Shown here piece after piece: positions 16,209-24,693 of a DNA stretch of 43,808 nt. Location of the stretch: NCBI GenBank assembly GCA_021373015.1, contig JAJFTJ010000010.1:1-43808 (forward strand), in the 5' to 3' direction. The stretch is from Nitrospiraceae bacterium. Lineage in GTDB: Bacteria; Nitrospirota; Thermodesulfovibrionia; Thermodesulfovibrionales; UBA1546. The notes below the pieces were generated by a model, which searched no databases, had not been told where the DNA came from, and saw only the letters and a program-made list of their open reading frames with translations. The position numbers and the translations under genes were made by a program. Numbering within the stretch: position 1 is the first letter of the stretch; each line of letters opens with the position of its first letter.

Positions 16209-17345
16209 TTATGTATGCCGCAGAACAGGCAATACAGGCAGTTTTTTTACTAAATATAAATATCCCATTATCTCTATAGAAATGAAACCAAGGGTGATCA
16301 TTGTCTCTGAGAAAGATGGGAAGTAATGCCATCCCGGACCCGGATCAAATCCGACCAGAAAGGCGTTGAATCTATAGACTGAACCTGCAAGCAGCATTGA
16401 GACAGCGGCGATGAATATCATGCGCGGCTTAGTCAGATTTTTCGACTGAAACAAAATAACAACAGGTATTAAATACAGTATATTTTCTACTATAAACATG
16501 AATCCCTTGAAATCACCGTTTAATGCAAGACCGAGCTGTCCTCTGTAGATAAGCTCGCCAAAACGCACAACAAGATAAAAGACTATAAGCCTCGGTATTA
16601 TTTTTGAAAGTTTCCCAAGTATCGGAGTTTCAAGAGGCATTCTGAATCCAAGAGATGAAAGAATTGACTCCATCACGACTATGGAGTAGCCCATTGTTAT
16701 GGCAGTTGTGAGAAACAATAACGGAAGAAGATTTGTCTGCCACAGAGGCGATACCTTTTGTCCAGCTATAATAAGCAGAGAACCTAGAGATGACTGGTGC
16801 ATTGTGGGAAGCAGAATGCCTATAGCGATAAATATAAACATGAACTTATTGGCTATTTTCAAATACTTTTCTGTTTTCCATTTTTCTAGGAATGAAGGAG
16901 TGAACTCGATCCAGAGAACTAAGACGTACAAGGCTATGCAGACCCCAACCTCAAACAGTATCGAGTTAATCTGCGAAAACCACGGCAGGAACATATTATG
17001 CAGCTGCCAGTAACGTCCAACATCGAAAAATATTGATACGCCAGCCAGTGTATATCCAAACACGCTTGTAAGTATGGCTGAACGTATAAGAGGATAGTAC
17101 TCGCCTTTGTTTAAAACATATATCAACAGGGCCATTGCGTAACCGCCGCAAGCAAGCGCTGTACCGACAACAACATCATATGCAATCCATATTCCCCATG
17201 GATAACCGTCAGTGAGATTTGTTACAGAACCCACGCCGAATATAAGTCTTTTAATCAGCAGGATCCCAGCGATTGCCAAAATGACCAAGCAGACCAGAAA
17301 CGGTTTTGTAAGGATTTTTCCGCCTAGCGGCTTGTTATCTGCCAT
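16209..17345 (-). CDS. hybB: HybB-like integral membrane subunit (NrfD family)
   Basis: The 378-residue protein has about ten hydrophobic helices and belongs to the NrfD/PsrC superfamily, which passes electrons from periplasmic iron-sulfur proteins to quinone without heme. HybB-typical blocks are DGYPWGIWIAYDVVVGTALACGGYAMA near residue 40, VSIFFDVGRYWQLHN near 105, ILLPTMHQSSLGSLLI near 175 and GWHYFPSFSETMITLGFISI near 340. It lies between the FeS subunit and the large subunit with 15- and 20-base gaps. In E. coli this subunit allows proton-coupled H2-quinone exchange; the same role here is inferred. Confidence 0.93.
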   Translation of the reverse strand: MADNKPLGGKILTKPFLVCLVILAIAGILLIKRLIFGVGSVTNLTDGYPWGIWIAYDVVVGTALACGGYAMALLIYVLNKGEYYPLIRSAILTSVFGYTLAGVSIFFDVGRYWQLHNMFLPWFSQINSILFEVGVCIALYVLVLWIEFTPSFLEKWKTEKYLKIANKFMFIFIAIGILLPTMHQSSLGSLLIIAGQKVSPLWQTNLLPLLFLTTAITMGYSIVVMESILSSLGFRMPLETPILGKLSKIIPRLIVFYLVVRFGELIYRGQLGLALNGDFKGFMFIVENILYLIPVVILFQSKNLTKPRMIFIAAVSMLLAGSVYRFNAFLVGFDPGPGWHYFPSFSETMITLGFISIEIMGYLYLVKKLPVLPVLRHT

Positions 17346-17360
17346 GTCTTTTCTCCTTTT

Positions 17361-18317
17361 TTATTTATCATCTTTTTTTGTATTCTTGTATACCGTAAAC
17401 AGAAGGCCTGCTAACAACGCAACAGGTCCGATCATGCCTTTATAAATTCCGTGCTGTATGCCCTCTGAAACAGCAGCATCTGCTCTATCGGAAAGTTTAG
17501 GAAGTCCAAGTTTTTCATGGGATACTCCTGCGAGGAAAAGAACCTGTGTTCCTCCGCCTTCTTTCTCACCGTAAATATGCTGAAAATATTTTCCTGCTGG
17601 CCGGGCTGTTGTGTCTTTTGAGTTAATTGACGCTACAGGAAACACATTTTCTTCGCCAGGCTTCATTTCCAGTCTTCGTTTTGCCTCTTTAAGAAGGTCA
17701 TTAACATTGCCGAAAAGTGATGCTCCTGTAGGGCATACATCGCAGCAGGCTGATATCTTTCCCTTCTTAATAAGGTGAGAACATAGCTGACATTTTCTGA
17801 TCTGCGGAAATGCCTCAAGCCACTCGAATTTAGGAATATTATACGGACATGCAAGCTGGCAATAGCGACAGCCTACACATGCATCTTTATTGTATTCAAC
17901 AATACCGTTTTTAGGATTTTTTGTGAGTGCTTTTACAGGACAGGCTGAGATGCACGAAGGATCAATGCAGTGCATGCAATGTCTCTTTATGTATGAATAC
18001 CCGGTCTCATTATCTTTTTCAGTGCCGGCGCCGTGTTTGTAAAGCTTGATGATATTCAGCGTCTTGCCTGAAAGATCTATAGGGTCATCATAGAGCTTTT
18101 CCTCTGTAGTATGATCAGGAGGCATGTCATTATTCTGCTTGCAGGCAGCTACACAGGCCTTGCATCCAACGCAGAGCGTGGCATCATAAAGAATGCCAAG
18201 CGCATCAGATGAAAGTGTCTTTCGAGGCTCTGCTGCAAAGACAGAGGGAGCGTCTGCTGCTAGCAGCAGACTGCTGCATGCAACTCCTTTAATAAAATCT
18301 CTCCTCTTTAGATCCAT
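17361..18317 (-). CDS. hybA: HybA-like periplasmic iron-sulfur protein
   Basis: The 318-residue protein has a twin-arginine signal (RRDFIKGVACSSLLLAADA) and several 4Fe-4S motifs: CVGCKACVAAC (C49, C52, C55, C59), CMHCIDPSCISACP, CVGCRYCQLACP and CQLCSHL...ACCDVCP. A C-terminal hydrophobic anchor (MIGPVALLAGLLFTVYK) ends in a basic tail. It is the electron carrier between the hydrogenase heterodimer and the HybB-like membrane subunit. It starts 3 bases after the small-subunit stop, implying coupled translation. Confidence 0.94.
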   Translation of the reverse strand: MDLKRRDFIKGVACSSLLLAADAPSVFAAEPRKTLSSDALGILYDATLCVGCKACVAACKQNNDMPPDHTTEEKLYDDPIDLSGKTLNIIKLYKHGAGTEKDNETGYSYIKRHCMHCIDPSCISACPVKALTKNPKNGIVEYNKDACVGCRYCQLACPYNIPKFEWLEAFPQIRKCQLCSHLIKKGKISACCDVCPTGASLFGNVNDLLKEAKRRLEMKPGEENVFPVASINSKDTTARPAGKYFQHIYGEKEGGGTQVLFLAGVSHEKLGLPKLSDRADAAVSEGIQHGIYKGMIGPVALLAGLLFTVYKNTKKDDK

Positions 18318-18320
18318 GGC

Positions 18321-19457
18321 CTACCTCACTTTTTTATTATCTTTATTTTCTTCTTCGGATTCACCAAGTTTTTTAGCAACTGATACGCCTGCTCCGATTG
18401 CTGCGCCTGCAATACCTGCAACAACTGCAGCGCCGAGAACTGTTGCGCCGCCGCTCTTCTCTTCAACGATTCGCGGATATGTGTCTGGTGGGGTAAAGTT
18501 TTTAACCTTAGCAACAGTATGAAGCGGTATATTGAAGCCTACGCCTTTTTCTGTACAGCCGAAACATGGATGTCCAACTCCAACAGGCCATGTGCCTGCT
18601 CCTGCTCCGGTGTCGCCAAACTGAATTGACGGACAGTTTGAATATGTTTCTGGTCCTTTGCATCCAAGTTTATAGAGACACCAGCCTTTTCTATGACCAT
18701 CGTCTCCGAACTGTTTTGCGAATCTTCCTGCATCATAATGAGGTCTGCGTTCGCAATTCTCATGTATAAGCTCGCCGTATGCGAATTTAGGTCTGCCTTT
18801 ATCGTCAAGTTCGGGAAGTTTTTTAAATGTCAGAAAGTGAATTACAGTTGAAAGAAGATTGTATGGATTTGGCGGACATCCCGGGATTGCTACAACAGGC
18901 TTGTCTTTAATAATTTCTGATACAGGTTTAGCGCCGGTTGGATTTGGACCTGCTGACGGTATCCCACCCCATGATGCACATGAGCCCATTGCAATGATCG
19001 CTGCTGCATGAGGCGCTGTTTCCTTTAGAATCTCGAGTGCGGTTTTTCCTGCAATCTTGCAGTATATCCCATTGTCTTTTGTAGGGATTGAGCCGTCGAC
19101 TACGAGAATGAATTTCCCCTTGTTTTCTTCGATGGATTTTTTCTTTAAAGCCTCGACCTGATGTCCAGCTGCTGCGCAGAGAGTTTCAGAGTAGTCGAGA
19201 GAAATGAGATCAAGAATAAGATGTTCCAGTGTAGGGTGAGTTGACCTTAATAAAGACTCAACGCATCCGGTACATTCCTGGAATGACAGCCAAATTACCG
19301 GCGGTCTTTTGGGGTTAATTATTGCCTCGGCAATTTCTGCTCCCATGCCTAGAGGCAGCCCCATACTTGCAGCCATGACAGTACAGAATTTCAGAAAATC
19401 TCTTCGCGATACTCCGCCAAGCCGTTTTCTGACAGACTCAAAATCATGCTTGTTCAT
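18321..19457 (-). CDS. hybO: [NiFe] hydrogenase small subunit (HybO type)
   Basis: The 378-residue iron-sulfur subunit carries three FeS clusters. A twin-arginine signal SRRDFLKFC (R18-R19) directs export of the folded complex. Cluster ligands are visible in FQECTGCVES (C62, C65), AIIAMGSCASWGG, VVAIPGCPPNP, the H-x2-C-type NCERRPHYDAG region, WCLYKLGCKGP, YSNCP and HPCFGCTE. A C-terminal helix (GAAVVAGIAGAAIGAG) anchors it, and a charged tail follows. An AGGAGG site precedes the ATG. It heads the structural operon. Confidence 0.96.
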   Translation of the reverse strand: MNKHDFESVRKRLGGVSRRDFLKFCTVMAASMGLPLGMGAEIAEAIINPKRPPVIWLSFQECTGCVESLLRSTHPTLEHLILDLISLDYSETLCAAAGHQVEALKKKSIEENKGKFILVVDGSIPTKDNGIYCKIAGKTALEILKETAPHAAAIIAMGSCASWGGIPSAGPNPTGAKPVSEIIKDKPVVAIPGCPPNPYNLLSTVIHFLTFKKLPELDDKGRPKFAYGELIHENCERRPHYDAGRFAKQFGDDGHRKGWCLYKLGCKGPETYSNCPSIQFGDTGAGAGTWPVGVGHPCFGCTEKGVGFNIPLHTVAKVKNFTPPDTYPRIVEEKSGGATVLGAAVVAGIAGAAIGAGVSVAKKLGESEEENKDNKKVR

Positions 19458-19801
19458 CAGTATCCTCCTGTTAAATTATCTTGAGATTGTGTTCTAATGC
19501 ACATCCCTGCAACTGATGCAAAAGAACAAGTATTCCTTTATTTGCATTAATTTATAACCCCTTCAGTATATAGTCAAATGAATATTTTTTATAAGTCTAT
19601 AGTTTAGATTATATAAGGGAAGCAAAAATAAAAAAAGACCATTTTTTTCAAAGAAATGAATTTTTAACCTGTTTTTTGACATCAGCTCTCTGATTTGCTG
19701 AAATATATAATTATGTTCTCGAACACGGCCAAAAATTGAAAATCTCGCTTATCAGTTTCTTTGCAGAAGAATTTAATTTTCCAGGATATTGAGATGTTTA
19801 C
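19458..19801 (-). promoter_or_regulatory. Intergenic region upstream of the hydrogenase operon
   Basis: This AT-rich stretch has no open frame. The best promoter-like match on the minus strand is TTGACT (19577-19572) and TATAAA (19556-19551), but the 15-base spacer is short. I found no FNR-type TTGAT-N4-ATCAA site and no sigma-54 GG-N10-GC pair, so the regulation of the operon is not evident. Confidence 0.3.
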
Positions 19802-19842
19802 TAAAAACTAGAGGCGCGGCATAAAACTGCCTCGCCTCTAGT
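19802..19842 (-). terminator. Rho-independent terminator of the 19858-20388 gene
   Basis: ACTAGAGGCG (19807-19816) pairs perfectly with CGCCTCTAGT (19833-19842), with a further inner GGC/GCC pairing. On the minus strand the stem is followed by TTTTTAG. It lies 16 bases past the stop codon. Confidence 0.88.
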
Positions 19843-19857
19843 AAATGATATATTATG

Positions 19858-20388
19858 TTACGCTGCTTTCTGTTTACAGAAGCAATTTTTCCAGACAGAA
19901 AATATCACTCCAAAAAGACCGAGGATGGAAAGCCCTCCTCCTATGATTGCAAGAAGCTCGAATGAGTTTTTAGCTGCGCCAGTGTTTCCAAGGAAAGGCG
20001 CTTTTAGTCCAACACAAAACCAGAACAAAGAATAAGAGAGGGGTCCTATCCCAAGGGCAAGAGAGCTCAATTTTTCAATCAGGCCGAGTTTGGAAACAAG
20101 AATAAGAATACAGATAGCTGCAAGAGAAAAAACTCCGATAGCTCCTCCGTGAAGATGAGATCTTATTAAATAGGAAAATGATTTTTTCACAACAGCATCC
20201 ATTTTCTGCGCATCACCTTTATAAACGGATTCCAGAACGCTTTTCCCTGAATCATCAAGGTATTTTTTTATGACTTCTTCTCCTATTCCGAATGTTCCTC
20301 CTAGGCCGAAACTAAAAAGGACTGCGATCAATGCAAGAAGAATTCCTGCTGCGACTGTTTTTGGGACTGACATAAATTGATTTGCCAT
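19858..20388 (-). CDS. Four-helix membrane protein, unknown
   Basis: The 176-residue protein has four hydrophobic segments (about 11-33, 80-98, 108-127 and 145-165) and a charged external or cytoplasmic stretch after the first. The second helix begins with RSHLHGGAIG, and its two histidines could bind heme or metal (inference). A cysteine pair C168/C170 lies near the lysine-rich C terminus. It has a good GGAGGG ribosome site and its own terminator, so it forms a single-gene unit between the hydrogenase operon and divergent bioA. I do not recognise a named family. A redox-linked membrane protein is a guess from its neighbours only. Confidence 0.7.
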   Translation of the reverse strand: MANQFMSVPKTVAAGILLALIAVLFSFGLGGTFGIGEEVIKKYLDDSGKSVLESVYKGDAQKMDAVVKKSFSYLIRSHLHGGAIGVFSLAAICILILVSKLGLIEKLSSLALGIGPLSYSLFWFCVGLKAPFLGNTGAAKNSFELLAIIGGGLSILGLFGVIFSVWKNCFCKQKAA

Positions 20389-20471
20389 GATTTAACCCTC
20401 CATTATTTTTTTGTTCTCTCTGGATTTCAATTATGATTGTATGACAAGACGATTAACGTGTCAAGGCGGTG

Positions 20472-20480
20472 TGATATACT
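20472..20480 (+). promoter_or_regulatory. Extended -10 promoter of bioA
   Basis: TGATATACT (TG at 20472-20473, TATACT at 20475-20480) lies 15 bases before the bioA ATG. No Shine-Dalgarno follows, and the predicted leader is only about 8-9 bases. TTAACG (20453-20458) is a weak -35 candidate with a 16-base spacer. Confidence 0.45.
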
Positions 20481-20495
20481 TAACACATCCATAAT

Positions 20496-21860
20496 ATGAG
20501 CGATATAAATAACAGAAAAAAACTCTTAGAGGCTGACAGAAAATTCATCTGGCATCCATTCACGCAGATGAAAGAGTGGGCTGAGACCGAGCCTGTCATC
20601 ATCTCTGAAGCAAGAGACTGTTTCATAAAAGACATTGACGGCAGATGGTATCTCGACGGAGTGTCATCAATCTGGGTGAACATCCACGGCCACAGAAAAA
20701 AAGAGATTGATGAGGCAATAAAAGAACAAGTTGATAAAGTCTCGCACTCAACACTTCTTGGATTAAGCAATGTTCCGGCAATAAAGCTTGCAGAGAGACT
20801 TGCAAAGCTCATGCATGATTCTGGCTTTAATATTTCTAAGACTTTTTATTCTGATAATGGTTCAACATCAGTTGAAGTCGCATTAAAGATGGCATTCCAG
20901 TATTGGATACATAAGGGAGTGAAAGGCAGAAACACATTTCTCTCTTTGAACAACGCATATCATGGAGATACATTGGGCGCGGTAAGTGTCGGCGGCATAG
21001 ATATTTTTCACAAGACATTCAAGCCATTGTTGTTCAAAACATATAAAGCTCCGTCTCCATACTGCTACAGGTGTGAACTTAAACTTAGTTATCCGAGTTG
21101 CAAAATGGCGTGTCTTAAAAAAATGGAGGATATTCTAAAAAAATATTCATCCAGCATCGCTGCAGTTATAATCGAACCGCTGGTTCAAGCAGCAGGCGGA
21201 ATGATTGTCTCGCCAGAAGGATATTTAAAAGGGGTCAGAGATCTATGCACAAAATATAATGTTCTAATGATAGCTGATGAGGTTGCAACGGGATTCGGAA
21301 GAACAGGGAAGATGTTTGCCTGCGAACATGAAAAAGTAACCCCGGATATAATCTGTCTTTCGAAAGGAATTACAGGTGGATATCTGCCTTTGTCAGTAAC
21401 AGTCACAAACAATGAGATCTATAATGCATTTCTTGGCGAGTTCAAAGATTTAAAAACATTTTTCCACGGTCATTCATACACAGGAAACCCTATTGCATGC
21501 GCAGCGGCTCTGGCATGTCTTGAGATATTCGAGAAAGAAGAAACACTGAAAAAACTTCAGCCTAAAATCCAGATGCTTAAAGAGTGGCTCAAAGAAATAT
21601 TATCCATGCCGAGTGTTGGAGACGTCAGAAACAAAGGGCTTATGGCAGGAGTTGAATTAGTCGAGAATAAAAAAACTAAAAAGCCGTATCAATGGGAAGA
21701 TAAAATTGGATGGAAGATTGCAAATTATGCGAGAGAAAATGGAGTCTTCTTAAGACCACTTGGAAATGTGATTGTAATAATGCCGCCTTTGAGCATAAGC
21801 GAGGTGAATCTAGAGCAGATGCTTGTGGTGGTAAAAAACGCAATTAGTGGAGTACAATAA
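20496..21860 (+). CDS. bioA: Adenosylmethionine-8-amino-7-oxononanoate aminotransferase
   Basis: BioA converts KAPA to DAPA in biotin synthesis using SAM as amino donor and PLP as cofactor. The 454-residue protein shows the BioA-specific start IWHPFTQMKEW, the LDGVSSIWVNIHGH segment, YSDNGSTSVEVALKMA, the NAYHGDTLGAVSVGG block, the PLP aspartate in IADEVATGFGRTG and the PLP lysine K290 in SKGITGGYLPL. An inserted CYRCELKLSYPSCKMACLKK segment near residue 190 has four cysteines, a pattern I associate with bacterial BioAs outside enterics. Other bio genes are not in the window. It is followed by an OsmC-family gene, with which it may share a transcript. Confidence 0.95.
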   Translation: MSDINNRKKLLEADRKFIWHPFTQMKEWAETEPVIISEARDCFIKDIDGRWYLDGVSSIWVNIHGHRKKEIDEAIKEQVDKVSHSTLLGLSNVPAIKLAERLAKLMHDSGFNISKTFYSDNGSTSVEVALKMAFQYWIHKGVKGRNTFLSLNNAYHGDTLGAVSVGGIDIFHKTFKPLLFKTYKAPSPYCYRCELKLSYPSCKMACLKKMEDILKKYSSSIAAVIIEPLVQAAGGMIVSPEGYLKGVRDLCTKYNVLMIADEVATGFGRTGKMFACEHEKVTPDIICLSKGITGGYLPLSVTVTNNEIYNAFLGEFKDLKTFFHGHSYTGNPIACAAALACLEIFEKEETLKKLQPKIQMLKEWLKEILSMPSVGDVRNKGLMAGVELVENKKTKKPYQWEDKIGWKIANYARENGVFLRPLGNVIVIMPPLSISEVNLEQMLVVVKNAISGVQ

Positions 21861-21882
21861 AACTGATTTTCAGGTGAATAGA

Positions 21883-22344
21883 ATGGAAAACGAACATGAG
21901 AACATAGACCTTAGCTGCCATGATGAAAAGAACAGGCATTTACTTAAAACTACACTAAATCTTGAGAAGGATTTAGTTTTTAAAGCAAGAACACAGAGCG
22001 GTTACGAGATTGATTTTGATGCCAATGTAGAGTGGGGATGCATGCCCACAGAGTCTTTGCTTATGAGTCTTTCAGGCTGTCATGCAATATATGTCGTGTC
22101 TTTTCTTAGAAAAATGAAGGTTGAGATTGCAAGCTTTAAGATGAACATATCAGGCGAGAGAAGATCAAACCCTCCGCAGTATTTCAGATCAATCGAAATG
22201 GTTATAAATATCTCAGGCAAAAACATTACTCCTGAAAAAATGGATAAGGCTATATCTTTATCAAAGGAAAAATACTGTTCTGTGCAGCATTCGCTCAGAA
22301 AAGATTTAAAGATTAACGTGAAATATAATATAACGAATGAGTAA
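21883..22344 (+). CDS. OsmC/Ohr-family protein
   Basis: The family reduces organic hydroperoxides with two cysteines. Both are present: the first in LMSLSGCHAIYVVSFLRK and the second in SKEKYCSVQHSLRKD. The ARTQSGYEIDFDANVEWG strand and PTESLLMSL also match OsmC/YhfA-type proteins. I start at the ATG at 21883, where AGGTGA lies at the right distance; an in-frame GTG at 21847 inside the end of bioA would add 12 residues. The protein has 153 residues. It lies 22 bases after bioA and overlaps the next gene by 8 bases. Confidence 0.85.
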   Translation: MENEHENIDLSCHDEKNRHLLKTTLNLEKDLVFKARTQSGYEIDFDANVEWGCMPTESLLMSLSGCHAIYVVSFLRKMKVEIASFKMNISGERRSNPPQYFRSIEMVINISGKNITPEKMDKAISLSKEKYCSVQHSLRKDLKINVKYNITNE

Positions 22345-22789
22345 AAAATCAATCATACTGCTTTTTCTGTTGATACTTTCTCCAGTAATCATATATCTTC
22401 TCTGGCCATCTGATGAGGCAAGGATCAAAAAATTGATTAAAGAAGGCTCAGCGGCAGTGGAGAAAAAAGACCTTGATGTTGTGATGTCAAAAATCTCATT
22501 CAATTATCAGGATGAATACGGAGTGTCATATCTGATCCTTAAAAAGGTTCTCGAAAACCAGTTCAAGGCAATGAATGACATAAAGATTGAATATGAAAAC
22601 CTTAAGATAAGCGTTAAAGAAGAAAAGGCAAGTGCAGAGCTTGATATCAGGGTGATAGCAACTATAGGGAATGATACAGGATACATAATAGGAGACATAA
22701 AAGCCCCTATGCATTTAAAATTCTCTCTGGAAAAAGAACGCGCAAAGTGGCTTGTGATCAAGACAGAAGGACTTAAAATATCATTTTAG
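22337..22789 (+). CDS. Membrane-anchored NTF2-like protein, unknown role
   Basis: The 150-residue protein has one N-terminal hydrophobic anchor or uncleaved signal (SIILLFLLILSPVIIYLLW). The soluble domain begins with an SDEARIKKLIKEGSAAVEKKDLDVVMSKIS helix pair and ends in alternating strands, the usual layout of NTF2-like/DUF4440-type cone domains. No catalytic motif is evident. The start overlaps the OsmC gene end by 8 bases. Its 3' end overlaps the convergent selenoprotein gene by 9 bases. Confidence 0.7.
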   Translation: MSKKSIILLFLLILSPVIIYLLWPSDEARIKKLIKEGSAAVEKKDLDVVMSKISFNYQDEYGVSYLILKKVLENQFKAMNDIKIEYENLKISVKEEKASAELDIRVIATIGNDTGYIIGDIKAPMHLKFSLEKERAKWLVIKTEGLKISF

Positions 22790-23005
22790 ATTTTTTATTA
22801 GTATGATTACTTCCTGTTCTTCCGGAAATTTTCCTGCCTGATGCTTCGAATATATAATGTTTCCATCCACTATTACATCGAAAATGCCGTTATTTCCGGG
22901 AAGCAGATCGCTTCTGTACCCAACCTCTTTTTCAATTCGAGCCGCCAGGCTGGCAGCTTTAGGAAGATAGTTTCAAGGCACACAATATGTAATTGATATT
23001 TTCAT
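22781..23005 (-). CDS. SelW-like (Rdx family) selenoprotein with in-frame UGA
   Basis: Reading the minus strand from the ATG at 23005 (GGAG ribosome site seven bases upstream) gives a 74-residue product if the TGA at 22975-22973 is read as selenocysteine. The start is MKISITYCVPUNYLPKA, with Cys8-x-x-Sec11, the redox motif of SelW/SelT/SelH thioredoxin-like proteins. The rest keeps the Rdx signatures SLAARIEKE, LLPGNNGIFDVIVDG and IYSKHQAGKFPEE, and ends at a TGA at 22783-22781. Fifteen bases after the UGA codon a stem GCTGCC/GGCGGC with loop AGCCT (22957-22941) forms. Its position, and the G in the first two loop bases, fit bacterial SECIS elements. It follows pdxA by 19 bases as the last gene of yjbQ-pdxA-selW. 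A pseudogene is the alternative, but every other feature of the frame is intact. Confidence 0.85.
22941..22957 (-). promoter_or_regulatory. Bacterial SECIS-like hairpin
   Basis: A 6-bp stem GCTGCC/GGCGGC with one G-T pair and the loop AGCCT begins 15 bases after the UGA codon, inside the coding sequence. Bacterial SelB recognises such small stem-loops at this distance, with a G among the first two loop bases. Confidence 0.7.
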
Positions 23006-23024
23006 TGTATTCTCCTTCAGAAAA

Positions 23025-23999
23025 TTATATCCTGAGCCTTACTGCGAGTTTTATAGCTTCGATCATGCTTGATGGATTTGCGATCCCCTTCCATGCAATG
23101 TCATAAGCAGTGCCATGGTCAGGCGATGTTCTGATGATGGGAAGACCGATTGTTATATTTACTCCTTCTTCAAATGCAGTCATCTTAAGTGGAATTAAGC
23201 CCTGATCATGATACATGCAGATAACAATATCCAGTTCCTGATTATATGCTTTGTAAAATACTGTGTCTGGCGGATATGGACCTGTTACAGTAACTCCATG
23301 TTTTTTTGCCTCTGCAATTGCAGGAACAATCTCTTTTATCTCTTCATCTCCGAACATGCCTGCTTCTCCTGCATGAGGATTGAGGCCTGCAACTGCAATG
23401 CGGGGATGCTTAATGTCAAGCATGTCAGCGGCTTTTTTAGCAATCAGTATTGTTTTTAAAACTTTTTCTTTTGTAATTTGTTTAGGCACGGTTTTAATAG
23501 ATGTATGAATCGTTACAAGCAGGACTTTTAATTGTCCGCCGATAAGCATCATTGCGTAGTCTTTTGTCCCAGTAAATTCAGCAAGCATCTCAGTATGACC
23601 GGGCCATTTCAAACCCGCCATATTCAATGATTCTTTTGAAATTGGCGCTGTCACAATTGCATCAACTTCTTTATTCAAGGCAAGTTCAACAGCTTTTTGG
23701 ATGTAACTTACACATGCCTTTCCATTTTCAGCAGATGGTCTGCATGTATGAAATTTTTTCAGAAGCTTCAAGTCAATAAGATTTATGCATTCAGGGTCTG
23801 ATATGCATTCATCTGCTGACTGGATTGTTTTTATTTTAATTTGAGATTGAAGAAGGCTGATTATTTCTTCGATAACTAATCTGTCGGCGATAATAATTGG
23901 CGTGCAGAGGTTCGTGATCTTATTAGATGAGACGGCCTTGATAATAATTTCAGGGCCTACGCCCGCAGCATCGCCCATTGTTATAGCAATCTTTTTCAT
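23025..23999 (-). CDS. pdxA: 4-hydroxythreonine-4-phosphate dehydrogenase
   Basis: PdxA oxidises 4-phosphohydroxy-L-threonine in the DXP-dependent pathway to pyridoxal 5'-phosphate. The 324-residue protein begins [21 protein letters not shown] and carries [11 protein letters not shown], the metal-site histidine block [26 protein letters not shown] and [16 protein letters not shown], all family-specific. [20 protein letters not shown] ends the protein. It overlaps yjbQ by 4 bases at its start and is followed by the selenoprotein gene. Confidence 0.95.
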   Translation of the reverse strand: MKKIAITMGDAAGVGPEIIIKAVSSNKITNLCTPIIIADRLVIEEIISLLQSQIKIKTIQSADECISDPECINLIDLKLLKKFHTCRPSAENGKACVSYIQKAVELALNKEVDAIVTAPISKESLNMAGLKWPGHTEMLAEFTGTKDYAMMLIGGQLKVLLVTIHTSIKTVPKQITKEKVLKTILIAKKAADMLDIKHPRIAVAGLNPHAGEAGMFGDEEIKEIVPAIAEAKKHGVTVTGPYPPDTVFYKAYNQELDIVICMYHDQGLIPLKMTAFEEGVNITIGLPIIRTSPDHGTAYDIAWKGIANPSSMIEAIKLAVRLRI

Positions 24000-24412
24000 T
24001 CCCCTATTATCTTAACCAAAACCCTTTTTTTTCTTTTCCCGTCAAACTCGCCGTAAAAAATCTGCTCCCACGGCCCGAAATCAAGTTTAGCGTTTGTAAT
24101 AGCAACTATAACTTCCCTCCCCATAATCTGGCGCTTTAAATGCGCATCAGCATTGTCTTCAGCGTTATTGTGTTTATATTGTGTGACAGGTTCATTAGGC
24201 GCGAGTTTTTCAAGCCATTTATCAAAATCAGAATGCAGTCCCGATTCGTCATCATTTATAAAAACAGAGGCTGTGATGTGCATTGCATTAACAAGCACAA
24301 TGCCCTCGCTTATTTTGCTTTCTCTCAGACACTCCTCAACCTGCGGAGTGATGTTTATAAACGCCCTTCTTGACGGGACATTGAACCACAGTTCTTTGCG
24401 AAATGTTTTCAT
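23996..24412 (-). CDS. YjbQ/UPF0047 family protein
   Basis: The 138-residue single-domain protein has the signatures of UPF0047: [50 protein letters not shown] and the C-terminal [28 protein letters not shown]. Family members are reported to have weak thiamine-phosphate synthase activity, though the true role is unsettled. It is the first gene of the minus-strand yjbQ-pdxA-selW unit, with ATGA-type overlap to pdxA, so a link to phosphorylated pyridine/thiamine chemistry is plausible but not shown. Confidence 0.9.
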   Translation of the reverse strand: MKTFRKELWFNVPSRRAFINITPQVEECLRESKISEGIVLVNAMHITASVFINDDESGLHSDFDKWLEKLAPNEPVTQYKHNNAEDNADAHLKRQIMGREVIVAITNAKLDFGPWEQIFYGEFDGKRKKRVLVKIIGE

Positions 24413-24679
24413 GAACTAAATAATAACAACTCTGATTGTTTAACTACAAGGATTAATCACAATCAGTGATCAGTGAGGCAGTCACAGCTTCTAAGCCTTT
24501 TGTAAAGCGATTAAATTAATGTTTATATTGTCTGATTTAAGGTGATTCTGAAACAGCTTAACAGAGCGGGAGGGCTTGGCGCTGAAGTATCGCTGCAAAA
24601 GGCTTTTCATCCGCGCCTGCCGCACTTTATAAATGCCTGCTTACAAATAGTTGGATTATCAAACCATAAACAAACGACA

Positions 24680-24688
24680 TGTTATAAT
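24680..24688 (+). promoter_or_regulatory. Extended -10 promoter directly at the DUF401 gene start
   Basis: TGTTATAAT (24680-24688) is a consensus extended -10. The ATG begins only 6 bases after it, so transcription should start at or beside the first base of the start codon (leaderless). No Shine-Dalgarno and no -35 box are seen. The rest of the 24413-24693 gap shows no clear feature. Confidence 0.5.
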
Positions 24689-24693
24689 TTGAA

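Noticed and set aside
22973-22975. Simple nonsense mutation or sequencing error in a SelW pseudogene
   Set aside because: The TGA sits exactly at the Sec position of CxxU, the rest of the frame is intact, and a SECIS-like stem follows. Not fully excluded.
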